Positions 34,147 through 43,650 are shown, numbered from the stretch's first letter. The stretch: 64,000 nt of DNA from Palsa-1392 sp036490335 (GCA_036490335.1 DASXEB010000011.1:62001-126000); one strand, 5' to 3'. Notes: generated from the sequence alone by a model not told the origin. Translations and numbers: made by a program.

Positions 34147-34350
34147 ATGGCAGGTCAGGGTTCCACCGGCAACGTCATCGCGGCGGTCTGCAGTTTTTTC
34201 ATTCCGGGCCTCGGGCAACTGGTGCAGGGACGCATTCTCATGGCCGTGATCCAGTTTGCGCTCGCCGCCGTGCTCTGGGTTTTTCTGCTCGGCTGGCTGA
34301 TTCATCTTTGGTCGATCGTGGACGCGGCGATCTGGCGCGGGCCGGCCTAA
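34147..34350 (+). CDS. Small two-helix membrane protein
   Basis: 67 residues. NVIAAVCSFFIPGLGQLVQGRILMAVIQFALAAVLWVFLLGWLIHLWSIVDAAIW forms two membrane helices with the 'PGLGQ...G' turn typical of TM2/DUF5683-like small proteins. The function of this group is unknown. The stop codon TAA is part of an exact GCCTAACGA motif (34345-34353). It follows the tRNA-Arg by 53 nt. Confidence 0.75.
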   Translation: MAGQGSTGNVIAAVCSFFIPGLGQLVQGRILMAVIQFALAAVLWVFLLGWLIHLWSIVDAAIWRGPA

Positions 34351-34556
34351 CGAGTCAGGGTCGAGCAATCGTTTTTCGCGGCGCTGGGCGTGCCGATTAA
34401 TTCGTTCGGCTGGAGCGGATGCAGGTGAGCCGATCGACAAAAATGCCTAACGAGTGGATCTGCGTTTCGTTGTTAGGCGAGGAGCAATGCCGGTGTTGCC
34501 GTGAATGGAATCTTTTTTGACTTGCCGGCATTGGATTTCCCTTAAAATATGACGCG

Positions 34557-35537
34557 ATGAAACATCTATTTTCCCTGACAATCGCGCTGCTGGGTGCGTC
34601 TCTGGTTTGCCGCGCCGATGAAACAGCAACGCCAACCACCTTGCCACCTCCCGTGACGGAAACTTATGCCGTCCACGACGGCACCACACTGCAATGGGAC
34701 ATCTACACTCCGGCAAATTTCGCCGGGACCTACCCGGTCGTGCTCGTGCTCCACGTAGGCGGTTTTAAGGGCGGCGAACGGAGCGACGTGGCGAAGGAAT
34801 GCCAGACTCTGGCGGCCTCCGGCCTGGTCGCCTGTGCGATCGATTACCGTCTCGACCAGCTCAATCGCTTTCTCAACCAGACCGAGCCCGCCTATGCTGC
34901 CGGCATCGGCGCAGCTCAGGTGCAGGTCGACGACGTCGAATCTGCGATTGTCGTGGCGAGCAATCCGCCTTCGAGCAGTTATCTTTTTGGTCACGTGACC
35001 GGCTGGGTCGGCGGGCTCGGCGGCTCCTCGGGCGCAGGGCACGTTATGTATTGTTCGGTCGTAAGCGACCTCGTTCCTCATCCGTTTGATGCCGGCGCTC
35101 TTCTTTCCGGACCTTACGAATTTGATGACGAAGCTTCTCTCTTCCCGCCCCCGCCACAGGGAAATTGCAAGGCGGGCACCTTCCTAAGCAACATGGCGGA
35201 GTTTTGCGAAGTGAATCAGCACAAGGTCCAGAAAGGGAAAAAACTTCCGCCCAATCTCGCTGCCGGTTCGCCAATTTACCAGATCGTCACTGGCGCGACC
35301 GTCTCGCCCATGCTCATCCTGGGCACGGTTGAAGATCCGATTGGGCCGACGCAGCGAATCGATCTGATAAATCGTCTGTCCGGTAATGGCTTCAACAATT
35401 ACTCAACGAACGAGCTCTCGGGCTGTCTGCACGCTTACGAGTACTGGAACCAGTCGTATATCAACGGCCAGAAGCACGGCGAACCGGTCAGCCAATACGT
35501 GACTGACTGGTTGAAAGGCCAGGTCTTCCAACCGTAA
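34557..35537 (+). CDS. Secreted alpha/beta hydrolase-fold protein
   Basis: 326 residues with a signal peptide (KHLFSLTIALLGASLVCRA). YPVVLVLHVGGFKGGERSDVAKECQTLAASGLVACAIDYRL is the oxyanion-hole region of BD-FAE/esterase-like hydrolases. LGGSSGAGHVM supplies a GxSxG nucleophile elbow. A late ELSGCLHAYEYW gives a plausible catalytic His. PMLILGTVEDPIGP fits the acid-bearing strand. The enzyme probably acts in the periplasm on an unknown ester. Confidence 0.72.
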   Translation: MKHLFSLTIALLGASLVCRADETATPTTLPPPVTETYAVHDGTTLQWDIYTPANFAGTYPVVLVLHVGGFKGGERSDVAKECQTLAASGLVACAIDYRLDQLNRFLNQTEPAYAAGIGAAQVQVDDVESAIVVASNPPSSSYLFGHVTGWVGGLGGSSGAGHVMYCSVVSDLVPHPFDAGALLSGPYEFDDEASLFPPPPQGNCKAGTFLSNMAEFCEVNQHKVQKGKKLPPNLAAGSPIYQIVTGATVSPMLILGTVEDPIGPTQRIDLINRLSGNGFNNYSTNELSGCLHAYEYWNQSYINGQKHGEPVSQYVTDWLKGQVFQP

Positions 35538-35611
35538 TCAGTTTCGCCTAACGAGTGCGACCGCAGGCAGCGATCCGCCTGGCATCCGCCAGCTCGCCGC
35601 GAAATTTCGCG

Positions 35612-36400
35612 CTATAATTTTTTCAGGAGCGATTTCCAGCGCGTCCACGCATCATCGTGCGCATTGCGATCGGCCGGTTTCGCGTCCGGCGCTTCGCCCG
35701 CGCGCATGAAACCGTGCCCGGCGCCGGCGTAGATCACCGGCTGATAAGTTTTGCCTAACGACTTCATCAACTTCTCCGTCGCCGGCACGGTCGCGCTGAT
35801 TCGCTCATCGGCCTGGCCGTAAAATCCGTAAACCGGACAGTTGATCTGCGCCGCGCTCTCCGGTGGGTCGCCGTAGAAAATATAGGCCGCCGCCAATTTC
35901 GGATTGTGATTCGCGTAACGAAACGCCCACGCGCCGCCCCGACAAAAACCGCAGACTGCGACCTTGCCGTTGCAGGATGGAAGTTTCCTCACGTAGTCGG
36001 CCGCCGCGTCGAGATCCGGCAAAACCTGCCCGGGCGTGAGCGCGGAGACGGCCTTGATCGCCGCTTCCTGGTCGGGATAACTCTGCGTGTCTTTGCCGCC
36101 CGGCGCCGAGAGCAGATCGGGCACGACCGCGATGTAACCGGCGGCCGCGACTTCGTCCGCCAGCTCTTCCGCCCAATCAGTCAGCCCAAAAATCTCGTGC
36201 ACGACGACGAGCGCCGGCGTTTTCATTTTCGCTTCCGGATAAACGACGAACGCTTTCACCGTGCCGCCGCCGGCTTTGAGATCGACCCACTCGTGATGAC
36301 GCGGCGATTTTTCCAGCCGCGCCTTCGCCCAATCCTGCGCGAACAAATTTCCGCTCGAAATCAAGCCTAACGAACAAAGGAAAAGCGCGAAAATTTTCAT
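35612..36400 (-). CDS. Dienelactone hydrolase family protein, secreted
   Basis: The signal peptide MKIFALFLCSLGLISSGNLFAQ is followed by a DLH domain. ALVVVHEIFGLTDWAEELADEVAAAGYIAVVPDLL carries the conserved HEIFG segment, GFCRGG the nucleophile Cys, YGQADERIS the Asp and GAGHGFMR the His. The Cys-Asp-His triad is complete. Family members hydrolyse dienelactones or related esters; the exported form has no assigned substrate. It is followed at 51 nt on the same strand by the enoyl reductase-like gene, which is transcribed first. Confidence 0.88.
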   Translation of the reverse strand: MKIFALFLCSLGLISSGNLFAQDWAKARLEKSPRHHEWVDLKAGGGTVKAFVVYPEAKMKTPALVVVHEIFGLTDWAEELADEVAAAGYIAVVPDLLSAPGGKDTQSYPDQEAAIKAVSALTPGQVLPDLDAAADYVRKLPSCNGKVAVCGFCRGGAWAFRYANHNPKLAAAYIFYGDPPESAAQINCPVYGFYGQADERISATVPATEKLMKSLGKTYQPVIYAGAGHGFMRAGEAPDAKPADRNAHDDAWTRWKSLLKKL

Positions 36401-36451
36401 GCCTTGAAGAAACGCCCTGCGCGCGCTTTCGGCAAGCTCGTTCGCGCCCGC

Positions 36452-37441
36452 TTACCAGCGAAAAATAATCTTGCCCGCGCGTTCGCCCTGACCTGCGCGC
36501 GCGATCGCGGCGGCAAAATCGCCTAACGAAAAGGCGCTCTCGATTTTTGTTTTCAACAAACCGCGCCGCGCGAGGTCGAAGAGCTGCGCGAAAGTTTCCG
36601 CGCGCTCGGCCGCGCTCGCCTGCTCGTACCATTTGTTCACCCAAAAGCCGGTGAAGCGAAGATTTTTGAAAATGAGCAATCCGTTAGGCAAGGTCAGCGG
36701 CTGCAAACTCATCGCGCCAAACGTCACGATCGTCGCTTCCGGCGCGACGATTTTCGCCATGCGCAGCGCGCTTTCGCCGCCGACCGCGTTCAAGCCGAGC
36801 CGAATCGGCGCGTCATCCGTCGCCGCCTTCGCCGCGTCGCGCAATTCTTCGTTGTCGAGCAGCACGACATCGCCGCCTTCAGCGCGCAGTTCCTCGATCA
36901 ACTCCGCGCGCCTAACGACATTCAACGTCCGAAAACCAAGCGCACCCGCAATCTGGATGACCGCGCGACCGGCCGCGGAATTGGCCGCGTTTTGAATCAC
37001 CCAATCGCCTTTCTTCAGCTTCACGAAATCGTGGAGCATCCGCCAGGCGGTGAGCGGATTGATCTTTAACATCGCCGCCTGCTCCGACGGGATCTCGTCA
37101 GGCACAACCACCAGTCGCTCCGGCCTGACGATCGCCGCGTCGCGCCACGTCCCGAGATCGTGCGGCAAAATCACCTGCGCGCCGACCGCAAACCCGCGCA
37201 CATTCGCGCCCGCTTCTTCGATCACGCCCGCGCCTTCAAACCCCGGCGTCGCCGGCAGCGGCGCGCGCACCGGATACCTGCCTTCGATCTGATTCAAGTC
37301 CGCCGGATTGATCGGCGCCGCTTTTAGCCTAACGAGCACCTCACCGGCCGCGATCTCGCGCAGCGGCTCGGTTTGCAAATGCAAAACCTCCTTCGGATTG
37401 CCGTGCGCGCGGTAAACAATGGCGTTTATACTCCGGCTCAT
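36452..37441 (-). CDS. MECR-like zinc-free medium-chain reductase (2-enoyl thioester/quinone reductase)
   Basis: 329 residues of MDR fold. APINPADLNQIEGRYPVRAPLPATPGFEGAGVIEEAG lies in the GroES-like domain, then LKINPLTAWRMLHDFVKLKKGDWVIQNAANSAAGRAVIQIA. The INPAD.N.I.G.YP and NPLTA.RML.D signatures point to the mitochondrial-type trans-2-enoyl reductase (MECR/Etr1) branch, not to generic quinone oxidoreductases. It likely reduces 2-enoyl thioesters with NADPH. ATG 37441 is only 3 bp from the ATG of the divergent CDF transporter gene. Confidence 0.83.
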   Translation of the reverse strand: MSRSINAIVYRAHGNPKEVLHLQTEPLREIAAGEVLVRLKAAPINPADLNQIEGRYPVRAPLPATPGFEGAGVIEEAGANVRGFAVGAQVILPHDLGTWRDAAIVRPERLVVVPDEIPSEQAAMLKINPLTAWRMLHDFVKLKKGDWVIQNAANSAAGRAVIQIAGALGFRTLNVVRRAELIEELRAEGGDVVLLDNEELRDAAKAATDDAPIRLGLNAVGGESALRMAKIVAPEATIVTFGAMSLQPLTLPNGLLIFKNLRFTGFWVNKWYEQASAAERAETFAQLFDLARRGLLKTKIESAFSLGDFAAAIARAGQGERAGKIIFRW

Positions 37442-37444
37442 TGA

Positions 37445-38383
37445 ATGAACTCGCAGCCTAAGGCGAACACTCCCGCCGGCAATCTCGAAACCGGGGCGCG
37501 CGTCGCGCTTCTCGGCATGGGCGCGAACGTTTGCCTCGCGACCGCGAAAATCACCGCCGGCGCGCTCGGGCATTCCTACGTCCTCATCGCCGACGGGATC
37601 GAATCGAGCCTCGACATCGCCGGTTCTGCGATCATCTGGGGCGGGCTAAAAGTCGCGGCGCGTCCAGCGGATGAAACGCATCCCTACGGCCACGGAAAAG
37701 CAGAGCCGCTCGCCGCCATCATGGTGTCGTTAGGCGTGCTCGCCGCCGCGCTCGTCCTCGCCGTGCAAAGCGTGCGCGAGATTTTTCTGCCGCACTTCGC
37801 GCCGCGACCTTTCACCCTCGTCGTTTTGGTCGTCGTCGTGCTCGTGAAAGAAGTGCTTTACCGTTTCGTCAATCGTCTCGGGCAAAAAGTCGAGAGCACC
37901 GCCGTGCAGGCCGACGCCTGGCATCATCGCAGCGACGCACTCACTTCCGTCGCCGCGTTCGTCGGCATTTCGATCGCGCTCATCGGCGGACCAAAATGGG
38001 CCAGCGCCGACGCCTGGGCCGCGCTTTTCGCCTGCGCGCTCATCGCCGCCAACGGCTGGCGGCTGCTCTCGCCCGCGGTCCACGACATCATGGACACGGC
38101 GCCGCGTGGCGAGATCGTCCACGCGGTTTGCGCGGCGGCGGCGAAAGTGCCCGGCGTCTTGAATGTCGAGAAATGTCTCGTCCGCAAAATGGGCCTGGAA
38201 TTCTACGTCGATCTCCATCTCGGCGTCGACGAAACCATCTCCGTCCGCTCCGGCCACACCATCGCGCACCAGGTCAAAGACGCGATCCGAAGAACCGACG
38301 CCCGCATCGCTGACGTGCTCGTGCACGTCGAGCCGGCCTTACCGTTCGAGCTCGCGCGCGAGGACCGCGAGCGCAGTCGTTAG
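37445..38383 (+). CDS. Cation diffusion facilitator (CDF) family metal transporter
   Basis: About 312 residues with six hydrophobic segments. The site-A residues appear in HSYVLIADGIESSLD (first half) and in DAWHHRSDALTSVAAFVG (the HxxxD of helix 5). HPYGHGKAEPLAAI is the conserved loop. The cytoplasmic C-domain VLNVEKCLVRKMGLEFYVDLHLGVDETISVRSGHTIAHQVKDAI completes the family. It exports Zn, Co, Fe or Mn by proton antiport; the specificity is open. Its stop TAG lies inside a TCGTTAGGC copy (38377-38385), and its 3' end overlaps the convergent phosphorylase gene by 45 bp. Confidence 0.92.
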   Translation: MNSQPKANTPAGNLETGARVALLGMGANVCLATAKITAGALGHSYVLIADGIESSLDIAGSAIIWGGLKVAARPADETHPYGHGKAEPLAAIMVSLGVLAAALVLAVQSVREIFLPHFAPRPFTLVVLVVVVLVKEVLYRFVNRLGQKVESTAVQADAWHHRSDALTSVAAFVGISIALIGGPKWASADAWAALFACALIAANGWRLLSPAVHDIMDTAPRGEIVHAVCAAAAKVPGVLNVEKCLVRKMGLEFYVDLHLGVDETISVRSGHTIAHQVKDAIRRTDARIADVLVHVEPALPFELAREDRERSR

Positions 38384-38989
38384 GCTGGCGCGCGCCCGCG
38401 AAATTCCGCGCGAAAAGCGAAGCAGCCTAACGAACGCCGCCGGGTGCCGCAAAACATAACCGGCCAGTTTTCCCCCACGCGTTTTTTGCCGGACGACATC
38501 GAACAAAACCGCCGCTGGCGCGGGCAAAGGCGCGGCCGCGCTGTCGCTGATCCCCCGCAGCGAAAGCATCGGCAACTGATGCCGCGCGCAGATCTCCGCG
38601 ATCGTCGCCGTCTCCATGTCGACCGCGCGCGCACCGGTCGCGTGCGCGAGTTTTTCCCGGCCATTTCGATCTTCGATAATTTTGTCGATGCTCGTTAAAT
38701 TGCCGGCTTGCGTGATGAGCAGCTCGCGCGCTTGCGCGAATAATTTCGGGTCGGAAAAATTCTCGGCGAGGAAAAGATCGCCCGCGCCTAACGATGGATC
38801 GAGACTGCCGGCGAAACCGCTGCTGATCAGAAAATCGAAGCGCTGGTCGGCGAGAAAGGCTTCGAGTTTCGCGCGGGAGGTCTGTTCGCCGACGCCGGTG
38901 TGCGCGATGACGATTTCGTGATTTTTGGCGCGGAGAAGCTGCCGAAAATCGCGGCTCTCGGCCGGCAGGGCAAACGTGACCGCGATCAC
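38339..38989 (-). CDS. Nucleoside phosphorylase superfamily protein (MTA/SAH nucleosidase-like)
   Basis: ISSGFAGSLDPSLGAGDLFLAENF matches the conserved 'sSGFAG.L...l..GDlv' strand. ARAVDMETATIAEICARHQLPMLSLRGISDSA is the 'VDMEta....a' active-site block with the catalytic Asp in GISD. The protein is short (216 aa), and its N-terminus VIAVTFALPAESRDF resembles the HpnG-type phosphorylases of hopanoid loci as well as MTA/SAH nucleosidases. GTG 38989 overlaps the stop of the upstream anti-sigma-like gene by 4 nt (GTGA). Confidence 0.75.
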   Translation of the reverse strand: MIAVTFALPAESRDFRQLLRAKNHEIVIAHTGVGEQTSRAKLEAFLADQRFDFLISSGFAGSLDPSLGAGDLFLAENFSDPKLFAQARELLITQAGNLTSIDKIIEDRNGREKLAHATGARAVDMETATIAEICARHQLPMLSLRGISDSAAAPLPAPAAVLFDVVRQKTRGGKLAGYVLRHPAAFVRLLRFSRGISRARASLTTALAVLARELER

Positions 38990-39639
38990 TTATGCGGCGC
39001 GGAGAGCACGATCTCCAAGTGGACCGGTTCGTTAGGCGAAGTGGAGAGAGCCTCCGCCGGCGGCGCGGGCGCGCCTAACGACGCGAGGGTTTGGCGAAAT
39101 TCCGTTTCCTTCGATCCCGGAACGATCGCGAGCACGCTAAAACCAATATCGTTAGGCAAGCTTTTCGTGGCCGAGCCGCCGAGCTGCTTCGCGCGCGCGA
39201 TAATTTTTTGCGCGTCGGCCTCCTGTTCCGCGCGCGGGACGGTCAGGCTGATCGGCTCGAGATCCAACCCGGGCGACGGGAAGGCCGCGGCGGCCGTTTT
39301 CTCGACCGAACTTTCGAGCTGATGGCGCAGCGCGGCCTCTTTCGCGCGGATCACTTCCTGCGACGGTTGGTTCGCGCGAAAAATGTAAATCAAGCCGAGC
39401 GCGACGTTGAGCGCGACGAGAACCGTAAAGGCGATCGCGACCTGGCGGCTGCGCAGCGCCGATTTATAGGTCGCCGAATTCGGGCTCGCTTGCGCGGCCT
39501 GCAAACCGCGATGGATTTCGCGCGCGGTTGCGAATTCGCGCTGCAATTCCGGGTCGGCGATGAGCGCACGCTCGAGCTGTTCCTTTTCGTTAGGCGGAAG
39601 TTTTCCCTCGAGGTAATCGAAAAATTTCTCAGGTGTCAT
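38986..39639 (-). CDS. Anti-sigma-factor-like membrane protein
   Basis: 218 residues from ATG 39639. MTPEKFFDYLEGKLPPNEKEQLERALIADPELQREFATAREIHRGL is the layout of zinc-free anti-sigma N-domains (short helix, 'L.gel....r..le..l..dp.....'). It is followed by one transmembrane helix (VAIAFTVLVALNVALGLIYIF) and a periplasmic helical domain. No sigma gene is adjacent, so the partner is unknown. The next gene, a phosphorylase, is coupled through a GTGA overlap. Three TCGTTAGGC copies fall in this gene. Confidence 0.55.
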   Translation of the reverse strand: MTPEKFFDYLEGKLPPNEKEQLERALIADPELQREFATAREIHRGLQAAQASPNSATYKSALRSRQVAIAFTVLVALNVALGLIYIFRANQPSQEVIRAKEAALRHQLESSVEKTAAAAFPSPGLDLEPISLTVPRAEQEADAQKIIARAKQLGGSATKSLPNDIGFSVLAIVPGSKETEFRQTLASLGAPAPPAEALSTSPNEPVHLEIVLSAPHK

Positions 39640-39744
39640 CGACGCGCGCGGCCGGGAGGTGAAACGGGAAATTAGGCCGGCGGCAACGTTAGGCAAGGTC
39701 GCGGCCGGTTGAGAATCGGTTCGTTTCTCCTAGACTAACGACTC

Positions 39745-42700
39745 GTGGCCGAAGATGGAGAGAGTGTGGTCCAACCGCGCCGCAGCCGAAGTTGGATTCG
39801 CTGGCTCCTCGCCGGAGTGGCGTTCGTCTTTCTGCTGCTTGCCGTGTTGCATGGGCCGATTTTGCGCGCGGTCGTGCATGCGGTCGCGGTCAAGGTCGCG
39901 GCGGGGAAAAACCTTCGGCTCGAATTTCGGGTCGAGGGCGGAATTCTCGGCGGCGTGACTTTGCGTGACGTGCACGCGCGCGCGACCGGGCCGTTGGCTT
40001 TGCAATCGCTCGACGCCGATTTGGTGCGCGCGACTTACAGCCTGCCCGACCTCGCGCTCCATGGGGTGTCGGATTTTTTGAAGACCGTCGAGCTGCGCAA
40101 TGTGACCGCGGTGCTCGATTCGTCGAAGGCGCCGATACCCAAACCACCGAAGCCGTCGCAGCCTAACGAAAAGGTGAGCCTGCCCGATTTCTTTCCGGAC
40201 CGGCTGCAGGCGACGAACGTCAGCCTGACGATCCGCGGTCAGCCGCAGGACACCGTGATCAACGATTTCAATCTCGGCCTCTATCCGAATCGCGAGGGCA
40301 AATTGGAAATTGCCAAACTGCAAATCGCCGGCGTCCACACTTGGACGAACATTCACGCGACCACGACCTATGCGAACAAGAATCTCTATCTCCGCGATCT
40401 GACGCTGGATGAAAAAAACAAACTGCGAACGGTCAACGTGGACGCGTCGCAGATCGGCGTGGGCAGGGTTGGTCTGCAACTCGAGGGTTCGTTAGGCGGC
40501 GGCGAGGTCGCGAGCAAAATCGATCTCACAGCCGCCGGTTCTTCCTTCGCCACGAAGAGCAAGGTGGAGGCGAAAAACATTTCGTTAGGCGAGCTCGCGC
40601 AATATCTTGGCCGATCGCCCGGCGCGTTCTCGGGCGATGTGAAAAACGCGCAGATCGACTGGCAGGGAACGCTGAATCATCCGGCGAGCTGGAACGGAAC
40701 AATCAAGACCGAGATCGAAAATCTGCGCGCGGGAAAGCTCGCGCTCGATGATGTAAGATTCGACATTTCCGCGGCCGACGGAAAGGCGATGGTGCGCGAC
40801 GCGCGGGTCGATGTGGGCGGGAATCACGTGACTTTGCGCGGCGCGATCGATCTGCCGAAAACGATCGATGGGTTTGGCCGCACGCCCGGAAATTTCCAGA
40901 TCGCGATCGATGCGTCGGACCTGAAAAAGGTGACGGAATTTTTGCCGCAACCGGTCACCGGCACGTTGCAAGGCAGCGGAAATTTGAAGACCGCGAACGG
41001 CGCGATCGATCTCGATTTCACGGCCACGGGCGATCTGATCGGTTTCGGAAAAGCCGCGGCGAAGAAGTTGACGGTGACGATTTCGGCGACAAAAACAATT
41101 CCGGCGTCGCGAGAAAAGAACGCGCCATTCTTTGAGAATCTCACTTCGAAAGTGCACGCCGCGTTGAGCGATCTGCGCTATGGCGACAACGCGCTCGATC
41201 AGGCGACCGCCGATCTGAAAAGCGACGGCGCGAGCGTTGTCTTGTCGTCGTTCGTCGGGACAAGAAAGAACAATTCGGTGCGCGCGAGCGGGACGTTTCA
41301 AGTGCCCTTGCCTAACGAAAAGCTGCTCGATCAGCCGGCCGATTTGCAGTTCGAACTCAAGGCGCCGCAGCTCGCCGATTACTGGAAAGCGGAAGCGCCG
41401 AACAAGGTCAGCGGCGCGGTCGAGGCCGACGGCAGCATCCGCGCGCGCGGCGGCGTTGCGACCGGCGGGATGGAGTTTTTCGGCGAACAAATCGCGGCCG
41501 ATAAATTGATCGTTAGGCAAATCGATCTCCGCGCCACGATCGCGAAGAACGTCGTCTATCTGAACGATCTCACGGCGACCTTGAATGCGCAGGATTTCGT
41601 CAAGGCGCGCGGGAGTTTCGATCTGCGGAAGCCGTTTCATTACACCGGCGCGGCGAATGTGAACCTGAGCGATCTCTCCGCGTTCGAGCCGCTGTTCGCG
41701 ACCGCGGGCAAAAAAACGCCGCTCGCCGGTTCGTTAGGCGTGAACTGGAGCGGGCAGGGTGAGGCGGCGAATTTTCAGAATCGCGGCGACTTGAATCTGA
41801 AGCTCGAGCGCGGCCGTTACGCCGATTTGCAAAATTTGAAGGCCAATGTCGAGGCCCATTACACTCCGCAGGAATTGAACGTGCCGAATATTTTTCTCGG
41901 CAGCGACAAGGGTGATTTTCAAGCGAGCCTGCAGGCGAAAGGCGACACGCTCGAGATCAGCAAAATTCAGATCGACCAGGGCGCGGCGAAATACGCGACC
42001 GCCTACGTGGCGCTCCCGTTTGTCTGGAGCAATCTTGGGAGGGATCGGCGCACGTTTCCGCCTAACGGAAAGGTGACGATCAGTTTTCAATCGCAGAATT
42101 TCGACATCGCGAAAATTTTTCAGGAGCTCGGCGAAAAGCCGCCGGTAACCGGCCAGCTGAGCGTCAAACTCGACGCGAAAGGGACGCTCGATCAGCTCGC
42201 GGCCAGTCTCGATTTGCAAATGCAAAACGTGCAGGCCGAGGCGGCGTCGAAACTCGCGCCGGCGTCGCTCTATCTGGCCGCGCGCCTAACGAATAACCAG
42301 CTGACGGTCGAGGGAAAAATCGCGCAGGCGAAAATTCAGCCGATTCAAATTACGGCGCAGTTTCCGCTCAATATTTCGCGCGTGATCGCGAATCGAAAAG
42401 TGGACGAGCACACGCCACTGAACGCGAAAGTGCAGATGCCGCGCAGCTCGGTGAATTTCATCCGCGACTTCGTACCGGCCCTACGGCAACTCGACGGCAC
42501 GGTCGCGCTCGACGTCAATCTCGGCGGCACGATTGCGCATCCGGTTTTGAGCGGGACAAGCGACATGAGCATCAACAGCGCGCGTTTCGAAAACGCGACC
42601 TTGCCGGCCCTAACGAACTTCAACGCACGGTTGAATTTTCGCGAGAACACGCTTCGCCTCGAGCGCTTCGGCGGCGATCTGGCGGGCGGGCCGTTCACCT

Positions 42701-43650
42701 TGTCGGGGACGATCACGCTGCCGAAACTGACCACGCCGATTTTCGATTTGCAGTTGAAAGCGAACAGCGTGCTCGTGGCGCGGAACGACGACCTGACCGC
42801 GCGCGTCGATGCCGACGTGAAAATCGTCGGGCCGCTGCAAAGCGCGACGGCGAGCGGCCAGGTGCTGACGACGAACAGCCGCTTTTTCAAAGACATCGAC
42901 ATCATTCCCATCGGCCTGCCCGGCCGGCCCGCGCCGCAACCGGCGCCATCGTTAGGCGGGCCGACCCTGTCGTTTCCGAATCCACCGTTGCGGGACTGGA
43001 AATTCGACGTCGCGATCAAGAGCAAGGAACCGTTTTTGATCCGCGGAAATCTCGCGACGGGCGGCGCAATCATCGACATGAAACTGGCCGGGACCGGTCT
43101 GCATCCGCAATTGCAAGGCGCGGTGCGGCTGGAAAATTTCGACGCGACGCTGCCTTTCAGCACGCTCACGATCAATCTCGGTTTTTTGTATTTCGATCCG
43201 GACGATCCGTTGAATCCGCGGATCGAATTGCAGGGCGTTTCGCTCATCCAGGACTACACGGTTCACGTTTACATTTACGGGACGGTGAATGGGCCGCAGG
43301 CCGTTTTCAGCAGCGAGCCACCATTGCCGCAGGAGGACATTATTTCGCTGCTCGCGACCGGGACGACGCGCCAGGAATTGACCGGCGGTGGGAACGTGAT
43401 CGCGAGTCGCGCGGCGCTTTTGCTCGTGAAAGAATTGTATCGGCGCGTCTTCAAAAAGGGGAAGGAGCCGCCGAAGAGCGACTCGATTTTCAACCGGCTC
43501 GATGTGCAGTTTGGCGACACCGATCCGCGCACCGGCCAGCAGACCGCGACGGCGCGCTACAAGATCAGTAATCACTTCGTGCTCGTGGGCGACATTGGCG
43601 TGCAGGGGGAATTTCGCGGGCTGGTGAAATACCTGATTCGTTTTCGGTGA
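39745..43650 (+). CDS. tamB: TamB/DUF490-type translocation and assembly protein
   Basis: 1301 residues. An N-terminal signal anchor (WIRWLLAGVAFVFLLLAVLHGPIL) precedes AsmA-like beta-rich repeats that form the hydrophobic groove of bridge-like lipid carriers. The C-terminal TamB domain has PLNPRIELQGVSLIQDYTVHVYIYGTVNGPQAVFSSEPPLPQEDIISLLATG, the diagnostic motif. It spans from inner membrane to outer membrane to move phospholipid or assist OMP insertion with the Omp85 protein encoded directly after it (TGATG overlap). GTG start. It carries about ten GCCTAACGA copies, more than any other gene here. Confidence 0.92.
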   Translation: MAEDGESVVQPRRSRSWIRWLLAGVAFVFLLLAVLHGPILRAVVHAVAVKVAAGKNLRLEFRVEGGILGGVTLRDVHARATGPLALQSLDADLVRATYSLPDLALHGVSDFLKTVELRNVTAVLDSSKAPIPKPPKPSQPNEKVSLPDFFPDRLQATNVSLTIRGQPQDTVINDFNLGLYPNREGKLEIAKLQIAGVHTWTNIHATTTYANKNLYLRDLTLDEKNKLRTVNVDASQIGVGRVGLQLEGSLGGGEVASKIDLTAAGSSFATKSKVEAKNISLGELAQYLGRSPGAFSGDVKNAQIDWQGTLNHPASWNGTIKTEIENLRAGKLALDDVRFDISAADGKAMVRDARVDVGGNHVTLRGAIDLPKTIDGFGRTPGNFQIAIDASDLKKVTEFLPQPVTGTLQGSGNLKTANGAIDLDFTATGDLIGFGKAAAKKLTVTISATKTIPASREKNAPFFENLTSKVHAALSDLRYGDNALDQATADLKSDGASVVLSSFVGTRKNNSVRASGTFQVPLPNEKLLDQPADLQFELKAPQLADYWKAEAPNKVSGAVEADGSIRARGGVATGGMEFFGEQIAADKLIVRQIDLRATIAKNVVYLNDLTATLNAQDFVKARGSFDLRKPFHYTGAANVNLSDLSAFEPLFATAGKKTPLAGSLGVNWSGQGEAANFQNRGDLNLKLERGRYADLQNLKANVEAHYTPQELNVPNIFLGSDKGDFQASLQAKGDTLEISKIQIDQGAAKYATAYVALPFVWSNLGRDRRTFPPNGKVTISFQSQNFDIAKIFQELGEKPPVTGQLSVKLDAKGTLDQLAASLDLQMQNVQAEAASKLAPASLYLAARLTNNQLTVEGKIAQAKIQPIQITAQFPLNISRVIANRKVDEHTPLNAKVQMPRSSVNFIRDFVPALRQLDGTVALDVNLGGTIAHPVLSGTSDMSINSARFENATLPALTNFNARLNFRENTLRLERFGGDLAGGPFTLSGTITLPKLTTPIFDLQLKANSVLVARNDDLTARVDADVKIVGPLQSATASGQVLTTNSRFFKDIDIIPIGLPGRPAPQPAPSLGGPTLSFPNPPLRDWKFDVAIKSKEPFLIRGNLATGGAIIDMKLAGTGLHPQLQGAVRLENFDATLPFSTLTINLGFLYFDPDDPLNPRIELQGVSLIQDYTVHVYIYGTVNGPQAVFSSEPPLPQEDIISLLATGTTRQELTGGGNVIASRAALLLVKELYRRVFKKGKEPPKSDSIFNRLDVQFGDTDPRTGQQTATARYKISNHFVLVGDIGVQGEFRGLVKYLIRFR

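Noticed and set aside
40585..41640. 351-codon open frame antisense to tamB.
   Set aside because: Arg/Ile/Ala-rich shadow frame; tamB is strongly supported by its C-terminal motif.
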